Positions 1 through 11,112 of a stretch of 64,000 nt of DNA are shown one piece after another. The stretch covers positions 1,136,195 to 1,200,194 of the forward strand of contig CACRSC010001923.1 of NCBI GenBank assembly GCA_902651635.1, written 5' to 3'. The position numbers and the translations under genes were made by a program. The stretch is from Mastigamoeba balamuthi (taxonomy: Eukaryota > Evosea > Mastigamoebida > Mastigamoebidae). Below the pieces are notes generated by a model. That model had not been told where the DNA came from. It ran no database searches and saw nothing but the letters and a program-made list of their open reading frames with translations. Every line of letters begins with the position of its first letter. Positions within the stretch are counted from its first letter, which is position 1.

Positions 1-484
1 ACCTGCAGTGTGCAGTCAGGTGCCTGTTGCACTTTCAGCAGGTGGAGTAAAGTGCAGATAAAGTCTCACACAATTACATGTGCCAAGGCTGGCATTATGA
101 GTGAGTGCCACCTTGGTATCTGTGGCATCAGCACGTGCTGGCCATGGGTGCTGTGTGGTTCTCGCGCCTTGTGTGAGGTGCATGCTGCAAGCCCCAGTCC
201 AGATTTTTTGATGTGTGCCACAGATTTTATTGTACAAAAGCCCCTTAAGCATTGTACAACCCAAAATTACCCGTTGTGTACAAAAGTACAGGTTTGAGAC
301 ACCTTTGAAGAGGGAAGGCTTTTTCTTAAGGCTCATTACCGCTTTTGGTTGGTCATGTGGCACATACGCCTGAAGTGAACATTGACTCATCCGATAAGGA
401 GAACGCTGGTTTGCACTCTTGGTTTTGCCCTATGTCGCACCAATTATCTCCCCGCGGAGATCTTCTTCAAAAAAAAAGGCCGGT
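1..484. other. Upstream non-coding stretch, no gene seen
   Basis: Mixed-composition sequence with only short ORFs that have no recognisable protein character. It contains a hairpin-like pair around 255-290 (TTGTACAACCC followed by GTTGTGTACAA) that loosely resembles the hairpins at the ends of the transposon at 23946-25066. The last ~100 bases are the likely promoter and leader of the next gene. Confidence 0.4.
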
Positions 485-2820
485 ATGAGCGAGACGGTCC
501 GCCCCATCATCATCGTGAGCGCGGATGGCACCGAAGTCGCGCGCTGCAGGCCCAACCCGCCACCGAACGCGCGCGATGTGCTGGTCGCGAAGTTCAGCGG
601 TGCGGGCTCTCTGAAGGACCCCGAGGGCTTTGAGGTGTTCAGCCAGAGCCACGTCCTCGTTCCCGGCACCTACGTCCACGTGCCCCCGGCAGCACCCCAC
701 GGTGCGACATTTCAATCTTCTCCGCCTCCGCCCGCCGCACGAGCACTTGTTTCTTTCATTCGTTCTCCGCCGGCCCACGACGTCTCTTCACAACAAAGCT
801 GGCGCTGTCGCCTCGCAATTCTCGGTGACCCTTCCCCCCCGATGCCAACTCCAAGGCGACCCGCGACCCCGTAACCACACCCGCCCGACGCGCGCTCACA
901 AATCCAATCACTCTCCCCCGCCTCTTGCTTTCTCACGCCGCACTCTTGCGTGTTCTCCGCTTCATCTGACGGCTGTGTTATCTCGTCAGGCCGTGCGGAC
1001 GTCGTGATGGAACCGGCGGGCATCACGGTCCTTCCGAGGTACGCAGCACGCCGCGTGTCGGAGGCGCGCCAGGATCTGGGCCCCGCTGTCCCGGTCAGCA
1101 ACGAGGGCGTGTGGAGAGCGATGTACCTCACGAACCGCAGGGAGACATGCGAGGACCTGCTGGCCATGGCCAAGGCGGGCGGGGCGTTCCTGATCCGCGC
1201 GCCGCCGCTGTCGGGCAAGACGGGCCTCACACAGCTCTTCACCGACTTCCTGCGCGAGCCGGGGGTTCTCGCGCCCCCGGCCCTCATCGTCCGCGCCTCG
1301 CTGTCGTACTCGCATGCTGGCGTGATGAGCCAGGTCACGGCTGCGAGCGAGGGCATCATCACGTCGGACACGATCGAGAACCCGCCGGACGGGCACAGGA
1401 TCGTCCTGATCGTCGACGAGGCCCAGATCGGGTACCGCTACCCAGCGGACACGTTCTGGGCGGCTCTGAAGAAGCTCAACGAGCGGGCCAAGAAGGACAC
1501 CCTCAGCGTCCTCGTCTTCGCTGCGTACGGAGAGAAAGCCGAGGGGCTCCACCTCGCGTCCGAGGCGTGCACGCCGATGGCCTTCGACCTCGGGCACCAG
1601 CGTGGCCCTGCGTTTGTCTCTCTCCGCATTGTACGTTGGCAGCTGCCTCGCGTTGCTGCAGCGCCTCTCGCAGATGACTCCATCTCCCGTGCAGTCCGAG
1701 TACGACGAGCTGGTTGAGGACTTCAACCGCACGTGCCAGGAGCGTTCCCTCAACGTGAGCATAAGGCCAGCAGTCGCGGCAATAATCAGGGAGTACACCG
1801 GGCGGCACACTGGGCTAACGGCCGAGCTGCTACTCCGCATCGAGGACAAGTTCCACCGCCACGCTGAGCCGGCAACGGACGCGGAGATCACCACGTTCAT
1901 CTACAGTGCCTTCGTGCTGCAGGCGTTGCAGGCCACGCGTGCCGTCGAAACCGTCGAGGGTGAGAAGCGCGACGCCCTCGTGAAGATTCTGCTCTCGGCC
2001 ACCAGGAGCGTTGCTGCCTTCAACCCGAAGGATTACACACCCCTGATCCGTGACGGCATCGTGTTCACATCCGACGGCCACTTCCTCTTCAGCTCACCAC
2101 TTCTGGAGAAAATCTGTGCGAGCCGTGTCTCAACTCCTCTTCCCCCTTTGCTGACAGTCGCTTTGTTGGTAGACGTGGTTTCGCTCCTTTCTGGCATCGT
2201 CCCCTCCACGCCCATTCCGATCAAGGACGCCCGAGACCCCGAGGAGTTCGAAAACTTCGTAGTTGCGGTGCTCACGCACATGCGCGCCTCCGTCATGCGG
2301 CGCTGTCTGGCCGTTTGCGCCGGTACGCCACCTGTCCTGTTTATCTCGCCGGCCCACCACCCACCACCGCTGCCGCACAGACCTCCTGCCGAACGAGAGG
2401 ACGTGGCAGATGGAGTTCTACCTGGCGCTCACCGGCCTGCTGCCTGCCCCGCACTTGATCCACCCCGACTTTCCGGCCGCGAACAAGGACATCACGGGCT
2501 TCGTCGACTTCTACATCAATGGGGGTGTAAAGTGGGCCATCGAGCTCCTGTGCCAAGGCAATGGTGCGTACCGTTGTTGATGCCCCGGTTTGTGTTGATT
2601 GCATTCAACAGAGAGGAACGAACACTCGGAGCGCTTCATCACCGGGGCGTACGCATTGATTGACCTTAACCAGAGACTGGTGATCGATTTCGTGGTCACC
2701 AAGCGCTTTGTCAAGATCCCGCCGAACACCTGGATCGTCGTCTTTGACAACACCTCGTTCCAGAAGGCTAAGATCCACCTCGGAGGCGATCGCACACGCC
2801 AGATCTCTCTTGTAGAGTGA
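485..2820 (+). CDS. Crinkler (CRN)/RHS-like protein: header + P-loop NTPase + REase-fold nuclease
   Basis: Five exons fit in frame: 485-701, 990-1611, 1643-2322, 2381-2563 and 2612-2820, giving about 636 residues. Exon 1 has a short header of the type seen at CRN N-termini (IIIVSADGTEVARCR). Residues ~75-280 form a P-loop NTPase, with Walker A APPLSGKTGL and Walker B IVLIVDEAQ. The C-terminal ~120 residues carry a PD-(D/E)XK-like core, with D in ITGFVDFYI and E in WAIELL, followed by a strand-rich end. In known CRN/RHS-like proteins this NTPase-nuclease pairing is found in secreted effectors of oomycetes and chytrids, but also inside genomes of free-living protists, where the role is thought to be genome conflict or competition. 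No signal peptide is visible. The reading frame looks intact. The 31-nt intron 1612-1642 is the least certain junction. Confidence 0.75.
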
Positions 2821-4663
2821 GCACGAACGCGTTTGAGACCCCGGAATGGTAGGTCCCTCTTGGCGGATAAGAAAAAGACAGCCAATGATGGTGAAGGGGG
2901 CTCCTTGGCCTCCACCATCACTGCCTCTTTGTCCTTGAGGTGTACCTTCTTGTCCTCAACACTGGCAGTCCAGTATTCCAGCAGCACCTTCACCTCTCAC
3001 TGTGACATAGGGGCGGCGGGTACTGGCAGGTGTGTGGTGAAAATAGGTCTATCTGGCCAATCAATATCCGTCTACAACAGCTAGGCTTCCCACCCCACCA
3101 ATCACCAATCGGCCCCTAGGGCTTAAGGAAACCCAGGTAACAGGCACAGTGTCCCAAGAAAACCCCAAGCAAATAATCCTGGCACAAGCCAAGAGCTGCA
3201 CCCCAAAGCACACTGCCTCTGGCAGAAGCCCATCCTTTCCCACCAGACCACTCGAGACATTGAGAGACTGCCCCAGCACTTGAGTACCTTAACATCAGAA
3301 GGGTCATTTGGAAGAAGAGTGCAACTGTCATCTAGGACCACAGAAGGCTTCTGGATGGCATCTGATGGGTGGGAATTCCACCGAAAAAGGTGTTATCTGC
3401 TGACAGTTTTTGTCTGAAAAAACAATTGTGAAGTAAGCTCGGAATTGGCTGTGCTTCACAGCACGTGCAGATGGCCCATGTGTAAGTGTGTATACAAAAT
3501 CGTGCACGATTCCGTGCCAGCAGGCCTGAGAACTGGGGCCCAGTACAAGGAGGTGTAAGTCAGTGTTCTGTTAGCAGTTATTTTCACCAGTAAATACTGT
3601 ACCAGCAGCACATGCTATGTGCCAACAGTTATAGCTCTATGCTAGTGGTATATGCTATATACTGCCAGCACATAGCATGTATCACTGGCATACTGTGCCA
3701 GCAGTATATTAGCTGGCATAAAAGCAGGAGATGGCACATAATGAGTAGGAATTCTTGATCAAAAAGATCAAAATTGATTTCACAGATGCTTGTTTTTGTG
3801 CGGTTGTTGGTAACATCTTGGGTTCTGTGGCATTTGAGGGCTCTCCTGACATCAGCTTCATCTGGCATGTGAAGACTTGTTCATCACCCTGCATCGTTTG
3901 GCAGGGTGGGATGTGTCTGAGCAGTTAAATGGCGATTTGGAAGTGCTTCCTGGGATGTGTCTTATGTGTGCTTCATGTGCTAGGAGATTGTCATTATGGC
4001 TCATGTAATCGAGCCAGTCTCACATTGTAGTGATCCACTCTGCTTGTTTTTTGTTGTTGCTCTGATTGTCAGCCCTTACATCAGATTCCGTAAGCTATTG
4101 TGAATTGTATGGGGTAGCGTCTTTGTATTTGCTTGCTTGAGTGTGTGCCCATTGTTTCAGCTCTGGGGGCTCGATGTCTATGATGTTGGTGATTCTTGAT
4201 TACCAATTGAGCTGTTGGGGGCATGCTCACAGTCTGTGGGCAAGGAAGTCTGCTTTGACCATGCAGAAAGGGCACTGCAGGTCACTTTAGTGTAACCAGG
4301 TGCATGCTGCTAGCTCTTCCCACAATTTCCTAGTATGTGCATTTTTGTTGTCCTGTAAGTGCCCATGAGGGCTTGGTGCCACCGAGGCCTTCCATTCGTT
4401 GTGCCTATTTTCTGGTCCTCACATTGATGAGGGCTGGTGGTACCTTTTTAAATGTCTGCTGATGATTCAATGAGATATTCAAAGCAGACACAGTGACTTT
4501 TAATTGTAATTGCCAACTGATTTCATTGCTTTAGTCACAATCAGTATCAGATTCCTTCCTGAGGCACACAATCCTGTTGCCCAGAATTCTCCTTTCTGTC
4601 TCGTTCACAATGCTGCTGCTCTGCATCAAAGCTGCAAGGACTGGCTTCATGTCCCATGGCAGT
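2821..4663. other. AT-richer intergenic stretch, no supported gene
   Basis: About 1.8 kb without a convincing ORF. A minus-strand stretch at 2833-2993 has lysine/glutamate-rich coding character for ~50 codons but no recognisable family and no splice partner. The remainder is low-information sequence with short inverted repeats, and base composition differs sharply from the GC-rich genes to the right. Confidence 0.5.
3590..3725. repeat. Cluster of short inverted repeats
   Basis: The stretch repeats variants of CCAGCA/TGCTGG combined with ATGCTATGTG and its complement CACATAGCAT, so that successive segments can pair into several alternative hairpins. It has no coding character. It may be the remnant of a small palindromic element; this is inference from the sequence alone. 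Confidence 0.45.
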
Positions 4664-5937
4664 TTATGCATCAGCTCTCTCGGCTGGCACAGGAAGGGAT
4701 GGATCCTCTATGTAGAAGAACGTGGAATTGCAGATATCTGTCATGGTCAGAGCAACTTCATCCAGGGCAGCTTGTGCAGCCATCACAGTAAGGGCCTTTG
4801 CTGCCTTCTCTATTGACCTTCTGGATAGCATAATGTCTCTTGGCTTCCACCCACTCAGCTTCAGGTCAGAGAAGTCCTTACGACGCTCAGGCAATCTGTG
4901 CATGGCCTGTCAGACTCTCTTCCTCCCAGGGATTTTACAGACACGTTCTTGCACTGCTTCATAGTGTTTGCTTGCTGGGATACCACAAACACATAAACCC
5001 CAACACATTCCACGTTCTCCATACAGCATTCTAACACCAATGCGTGACAGAATCAGGAACTTTGGCAGAAGATCAGCTCTGGCATCGTGCATATCATTTG
5101 GCAGTCCATACAGCTCCCCCACCAACAGCTGGGTCATGGGAAGCCCTGTGCAATTCCGTGTCATGTTCAGGATCTTGATGAGCCACGACTCTTCGCTTCT
5201 CTTGTGAACTTGGGCCTTGTCCTGGTACTCCTGCAGAGCAATGACTATAGGCTCTCCTTCACACCCCAGGGATTTATGCAGTGCACTTGCACACACTGCC
5301 TGAAATCCCACACTGAAGAAGTACTCATTCACTCTGTCTGCCTTGGTCTCCTTTACCTCCTCTGGAGCCCTGACCACAATGGTCTCTGCTATGCATACTA
5401 TGTTCAGCACAATGTGAAGCCAGCCAATGACACTGTATAGGGGATGCTTGCTGCACAGCTTCTTCCCCACAGCTGGCCCCATCTGCAGTATCACTTCACT
5501 GCACTCCTGCTTGATGTAGTTCAAGACTGTGACTGAGGCTCTCTTCTTTCCATTGATGGAGGCCACAACCAGATCTATCTGGGCATCAGTCATCATGCCC
5601 TTCAACTTCCACAGTGCAAGGACTTCCCGTGGGATATGCAGCTGAGGTGCTATGGGCCCTGGGGGTGTGGCCAGAGGCAGGGCTTCCAGGGGCTGCTGTA
5701 CCGTTTTCAGCACTGGCTCCAGTTAGTCTTCAGACCCTGGATGTTCTAGAGCTGATTGTACCTCTCCTGTATGCTGCTCTCTGCCTCCTGCAGCTCTGCT
5801 CTGGTTTTCATCCAGTGCTGGGTTGATCCAAGTCCACAGTGCATGTACTGTGCAATGTGCTTCTTTCCCCACTGAGGGCCCTTGGGATGTGAGTGCAGGA
5901 ACCAAATCTCCCATCTCTGCTTCTCTGTAAGAGACAT
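4664..5937 (-). mobile_element. Decayed transposon-like ORF with N-terminal helix-turn-helix
   Basis: Read from high to low coordinates, the segment begins at 5937 with ~60 codons resembling the helix-turn-helix of Tc1/mariner-type transposases (LTEKQRWEI, then KKHIAQYM). After a frame change comes a 267-codon open frame (5713-4910) of unknown family, and after a stop another ~80 in-frame codons to 4664. The unknown part is rich in hydrophobic and charged residues (LPKFLILSRIGVRMLYGERG) but shows no DDE motif that I can place. Composition is AT-richer than host genes. The interpretation as one broken mobile element is inference; the parts could be two unrelated relics. Confidence 0.35.
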
Positions 5938-6419
5938 ACATATTTAGCATTAAGAGATAATGCAGAAAATAGATACCTCATGATCAGATTCTGAATTGGA
6001 TGTGGAAAATTCCTAATGACACATTTCAGGAATTATTTAATCAAAAGATAACAGGAAACAGTTAGTAATTTCTACTGTACAGCCCATTCAGAAGGGAAGC
6101 ACTCTGTTGGATCCTTTGGTGAATTGCAGTGATTAACTCATTCAGCTGAGGTTCTGTATTGACTATCAAGCACTAAATGCTGTATCCTCTGCCTCATGTG
6201 GACGAAGTGTTGGAGACAATGCATGGCTGTTAATACTTCACTACCCTTAATGCTCTCAGTGGATACAATCAAATCATAATGACCAAGAAAGACCAAGAGA
6301 AAACGGCCTTCAGTATAGTTGGCCTTTTCTATTTTTTTCAAAACCTCAACCTCTTTTTTCCTTCCTTAGCTGCCTCAAAACGGGAGATTTTTGGATCAAA
6401 AACTGGAAGATTATTGTTT

Positions 6420-8449
6420 TTTCACCACCGCCGCGAGGTGAAGGCACTTCTCACCGACTACAACATGACCATGGAGGACACACTCGAGCGCACTGCACGG
6501 CATCAAGCTGACACTGCCAGCATGCCATTGCCACCTGGTCTCGCAGATATTTTCTGTGCTGCTGAACAGCAGGGGTGGTGCAATGTGACACTCTACAAGC
6601 TCGAGGCCGCGGCTCCTCTGATCAACACAGTGCTCCCTCTTGACCCTCACCCTGCAAGGCATGCATGTTTCCCTCTTCTCTCTGCCCTTTCCAGCACACA
6701 GGGTTCGTTTAATTGGCCAAATTACCAATTGGCCCCCAATAATAGATGCAGCGCCAGTGTTGGCACAGGTGTTCTGAGACATGTTTCCGAGTGGGGCCAT
6801 CACATACATTGCAAACCAGTTAACAGAGGATGCTAACATCGACCACAAGGGTGCTCAGGGGCCAAAGACTGTGGTCACAGAGGACGAGGTGCACTCGTTC
6901 ATCCAGATGATTTTTTTTGCAATTGCAGAAGGCCAAGCAATTGGTGTGCACACCCTCTCAGAGTATCTTCACCTCACAGCTGGACGACCGGGCCTGGATG
7001 ATACCCCTATCCAAGTGGAGCAGTGGAGATGACTTGTGGGGCTGTTCAAAGCCATTGATGCAACTCGTCTGTCCGAGTACTTTATGGGGTCATTTCTTCG
7101 GTTCTGGAGTCTCCATGGGGCCTTGTGGCTTGCCTTTGATGAGAGCATTGTTGATTTCACTGGTTTTCTTCGGTTCTCTGTTCATATCGAGCGCAAGCCA
7201 AACCCAGATGGAGATCTTGTGTATGTTCTGTGTGCTGTGACCACAGCAACAGGAATGCCCATTCCTCTTGTTCTGTTGTCCAACTTCACTGTTGACAGTG
7301 AAGGACACGGTCTCTCTCCCTAGACTACTCTTGAACTCGTTTGTAACTGGATTGAGAAGTTACAGAGGCAGAACAAGCTTCCAGTTCCTGTTTGTGTTAT
7401 GGCTGATGCAGCCTTTGGGAACCTGGAGGTAATTCAGCATCGCTACCCATGAATCCTCTTCATCATGTCTGCACAACAGACAGACCACAAGCAACTTCTC
7501 AGTGCCCAACTCGGACCAGGTGAGAGTTGGACAATCTCTCGTGGTGCTGTGTGCCAGACAGTTCTGAAGGATGTTGCCTGTGTTTACAACATGACAACAT
7601 TCCTTAAAGTATCAGATCCTGTTGCCTCAGTGTCTCCGCTCGAGCCTGTGCTGACTGTCAAGAGTGTGTCTGTTCTTTGGCAACTGGAAGAGGATCAACT
7701 CCGAGTTTTGGTCCAAATGTGTGGGCTTCCAAGTTCTGGATCAAAGGAGAAATTGTTGTGGCATCTGACTCATGCAGAATATTGCAACTCCCCCCAGAAG
7801 AAGCGTGCCAGGGTCTCTGCACCTGCTAAGGCGCTCAGAGAGTGCAAGTGACCCAGGCTCAGAGGCAGACTCAGACTCAGAGGACAAGGGGGATTCCAGC
7901 TCAGAGGTCGAGGAGGAAGCAAGCTCCAAGGTTAAGAGTGATTCTGGCTCAGAGGACGACAAGTCAGACTCAGAAAAGAAAGCCAAGAGAACCAAGGAAC
8001 TCGAGGAGATGACAAAGCCCCAGCTCTTTCAGATCCTTAAGAACAAGCTTGGAGCTCGTGCAACTGGGAACAAGACAGAGTTGATTTGCCACATTCTTGA
8101 TCACGAGGGCCCTGGGGCAAGTGCTGTTGCAGGTCGTCTTGCTGTGTTCCTGGCTACCAAAGTCCGTGGTCGTCCTCCTCAGATCGACTTTTACAAGCTT
8201 CTCTTCAATCTAGTGGACTGGTTGGATGTTTTGCTTAGCTACATCCCGTTTCCTTGGGTGATCAAGGACTTCACTGTGGTGTTCTTCATCTGGTTGATTC
8301 GCACGACTCTGGTGGCCACACACTCAGCAGTGAGTGACTACAAGTGGCATTTCGTTGACACCAAGACGAGAGATGATGTTGTAAAAGACCACATAACCAC
8401 ATTTGTACAGAAACTCACTCAGGAACTCCTCAGCGAAGAGAAATGCTAA
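6420..8449 (+). mobile_element. Broken piggyBac-like DNA transposon with SAP-type C-terminal motifs
   Basis: Collinear coding blocks lie in shifting frames. 6465-6670 is an N-terminal part. 6780-7032 and 7036-7323 contain FDESIVDFTGFLRF and ERKPNPDGD, like the first catalytic block of the DDE_Tnp_1_7 (piggyBac) family. 7324-7450 contains VMADAAFGNLE, like the second catalytic aspartate block. 7465-7851 holds a SAP-like helix pair (LEEDQLRVLVQMCGLPSSGS). 7772-8449 begins acidic and Ser-rich, then has a second SAP-like unit (MTKPQLFQILKNKLGA) and a C-terminal region ending VQKLTQELLSEEKC. At least three in-frame stops (near 7030, 7321 and 7450) and one or more frameshifts break it, so it is not expected to be functional. 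Terminal repeats were not identified. Confidence 0.6.
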
Positions 8450-9113
8450 CACTGGTTGTTAGAGAGAAATTCCCTGTTTATGTTGCAAAAATCTCCCAGT
8501 TTGCATCAGTTAGGGTCCAATCTTTATCACATTTAACAGTATCAAGAAGATGAGGTAATGCATAAGGACTGATCATGTGCTTCCTCTCTGATTGTGGGCT
8601 TGCAAGTGAAAAGGCCCCAGAGAAGGCAGCATATAACAAAGGAGGACTGATCAAGAGGAGATATCTTCAGACTGTGTGTGGCTTTAATAGGTCACAACTG
8701 CAATGAAATACCAGCTACTGGGGGTGTCATTGAAGAACTCTAAACAATTCTGGGCACCAGTGTGGTGAAATTGATTGAATTTACTGTTAGTGGATCTACC
8801 TAAAGTGCATCAATGTGGAAAAGAAGCCACTAAGCTCTTCATAACACCTAAGTCTTACATCCTCCAGAATGATCAAATGCTGAAACTATTTCCCCGTCCT
8901 TTACAACCCCCATCATTGCTGTCTGGCTGCCAAGCAGGCATCCGACGGACTAAAAACTGCGGTATCCGCCCGGTCTTCATTCCATTAATGGCCTGCCCAG
9001 CGAGCTATCCAGCGTAGGGCTCGCGGCTGGCGACGAGGTCCCGCGCAGATGGACCTCTTATTGGCTTGGGGATCGGTGGGGGTTGGGGTGGATGTCGTGC
9101 GTGCATAAGTTTA
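8450..9113. other. Intergenic, AT-richer, no gene seen
   Basis: No ORF with protein character. The sequence changes from AT-rich to GC-rich near 8990, which marks the edge of the 2.8-9.0 kb island. The last ~60 bases are the probable 3' end region of the Nup35-like gene. Confidence 0.4.
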
Positions 9114-10890
9114 TCAGATGCCGAGGATCGAGTTGACCAGCTTGGTGCCCCACCACTGTCCCTGCTGCGTCTCCATCAGCCCCGCGGCGTCGCTCTCGTC
9201 GACCCCGACAGGCCTCGGCCCCAGCACCGCCGCCGCCTGCTGCTGCTGCTGCTGCTGGCCGCGGAAGACGCCAGCCGAAGGCGACAGGAACCCGATGCTG
9301 CGGGCAGGCGGAGGCGCCTGCGACATGAGCCCCTGCGAGACCTGCAGCTGCGGGGCGCCCATCAGGTGGCGCACGTCCGCCGCCACGCGCGTGTACGGCA
9401 CGACGCCGAGGAACTGGCCCGAGACGACGGTGCCCGAGAGGCGCAGGGCGCCCTGGGCCTCCTGCGGCGTCGAGAAGCTGCAGACGAAGAAGTTGCTCGA
9501 GGCGGGGCCCTCGCGCAGGCTCGTGATGGCGCCCGCGCGGCTCAGGACGCGCAGGACGTCGGCGTGCATCTGCACCGACACGCCAAAGGCGATCACGATC
9601 TTGTCGGGGTCGCACTCGCCCTCGTCCTGCGCTGCCACTGCCGGGGCCGACAGGTCACTGCGAGCAGCGCACAATTGTCAGCCGCACAGTCACAACGACG
9701 CGAGACGGCCAAGCGCAAAAGCGACTCTCGTGCGTCTCTCGCACGCGGCGAGGAGACAGCCAGAGCCTTGGGAACAAGCGCCATTCCCTCCTGCAGCCGT
9801 TTGAAGCCCCAGAAAAAGGAATTCGGGCGTTGAAAGCAAACAAAAACGCCCACAGAGCAAAGCCACACCATCGCGGGGCCCTCGCACACAGCACACGCCC
9901 TCGCCATGGGGGCTGGTGGGGCGGGGGCGGAGGAGCGAGAATGGAGGGCTCGGCAGTGCCCGTGGAGGGAGAGAGAGAGAGATGTCACAGTGCCGCGAGG
10001 AGCCGCAGACTGTGTGCCGTGCGTCGCACCACCGCAGCCGCCCGCACTCGTGCCCACTTGCCCCGCAGCTGCCGAGAGACACACACCCCCATCAACGCTG
10101 GTATCGGGGGTTGCCTCCCTCGGCAGTGGGCCAGCGGGAGCTCGTGCACCCCCCTACCTCCCAGCAGTGCGCACACGCCGTCCAAAAGAGAGCGCGCCAG
10201 CACAGTACACCACAGCCACCTACTTCCCTCCCACTCCCACTTCCCTTCCCTCGCTCCTCCCCCGGAGACCAGCGCACCCGTAGACGGGGATCTGCGGCGA
10301 CGCCAGCGGGGGCGCCGACGGCGACGCAAACGCCTTGGGCACCGAGGGGTACGCCCCGTACGTCGCCTGCTGCGGCGTCGCCGGCGGCTGCTGCTGCTGC
10401 ACCTGCTGGAGCTGCTGGAGGGCCTGCGGCTGCGCCTGCAGCGGCGACGCGTACGTGTCGTAGATCGACGCCTGCGGAGGCGCCCGCGGGCCCGACGGCG
10501 TCCGCGGCGCCGCCGGCATCTGCGCGCCCGCCACGTCGCGCATGGGGCTCCCGTAGCCCGCCGTCGCCGGGCGCCCCGTCTGCAGGCTCACGTAGGCCGA
10601 GCGCGGCTGCTGCGGCTGCTGGTCGTACGCTGTTCGGTGCCTGCGATCGCGATATTTAACGGGAGCGGGCAGCGCGCGGTAATTTCGAGATCCAGGGGGC
10701 GCGCGCGCACTCGGGCGAGTTCTGCGGGCGCGGGGCGGCGGGCGGGGGCGGGGCGTCAGCGAGGCGGGCGCGGAAAAACGGCACGGACGGGGAAGAAGCG
10801 GGAGTTCAGGTAGCTCTCGGGGCGGACGGGGGACTGCGCGTCTGCGGGCGCGGGGCCGCGGGTGGACGAGAATACGCCGGTTCCGTACAT
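9114..10890 (-). CDS. Nup35/Nup53-like nucleoporin (RRM_NUP35 domain)
   Basis: Three exons join in phase, 10890-10785, 10629-10278 and 9657-9114, giving 333 residues. The N-terminal two thirds is Pro/Gln/Ala-rich and disordered. The last exon has an RRM-like domain with the Nup35 layout: a first strand KIVIAFGVS, a central FFVCSFSTPQEAQGALRL and a closing strand GQFLGVVPY. It ends in a short amphipathic helix with aromatic residues (WWGTKLVNSILGI), the kind of tail that binds the nuclear membrane in Nup53. In the known family the protein dimerises through this domain and links the inner nuclear-pore ring to the membrane. It is transcribed divergently from calcineurin A, with 222 bp between the start codons. 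The alternative is an unrelated RRM protein, but the terminal helix favours Nup35. Confidence 0.7.
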
Positions 10891-11112
10891 CTGTGGGGTG
10901 GGGCTGAGCTCGCGGGGGCCGCGCGGCGCCAAAACAGACAGACGTAAAAAAAACTGACACGGGGGGAATATCTCCGTGAGAATCTGCCGAAGATTCATCG
11001 ATGACGCACGGCCGCGAATCTTCCCGGAAAGGATCTTCTCGGTCCGGGTCTCACGCGAAAGGCCCACTTTGCGAATCTCGCACCCCTCCTTCCGCAAACC
11101 GCCCGCCCGCCA
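10891..11112. promoter_or_regulatory. Shared divergent promoter, Nup35-like / calcineurin A
   Basis: The 222 bp between two opposite start codons holds AATATCTCC, AGAATCTGCC and GAAGATTC, AT-containing motifs that stand out in otherwise GC-rich sequence. Related motifs recur in other intergenic gaps of this window. The promoter role is inferred from position only. Confidence 0.4.
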
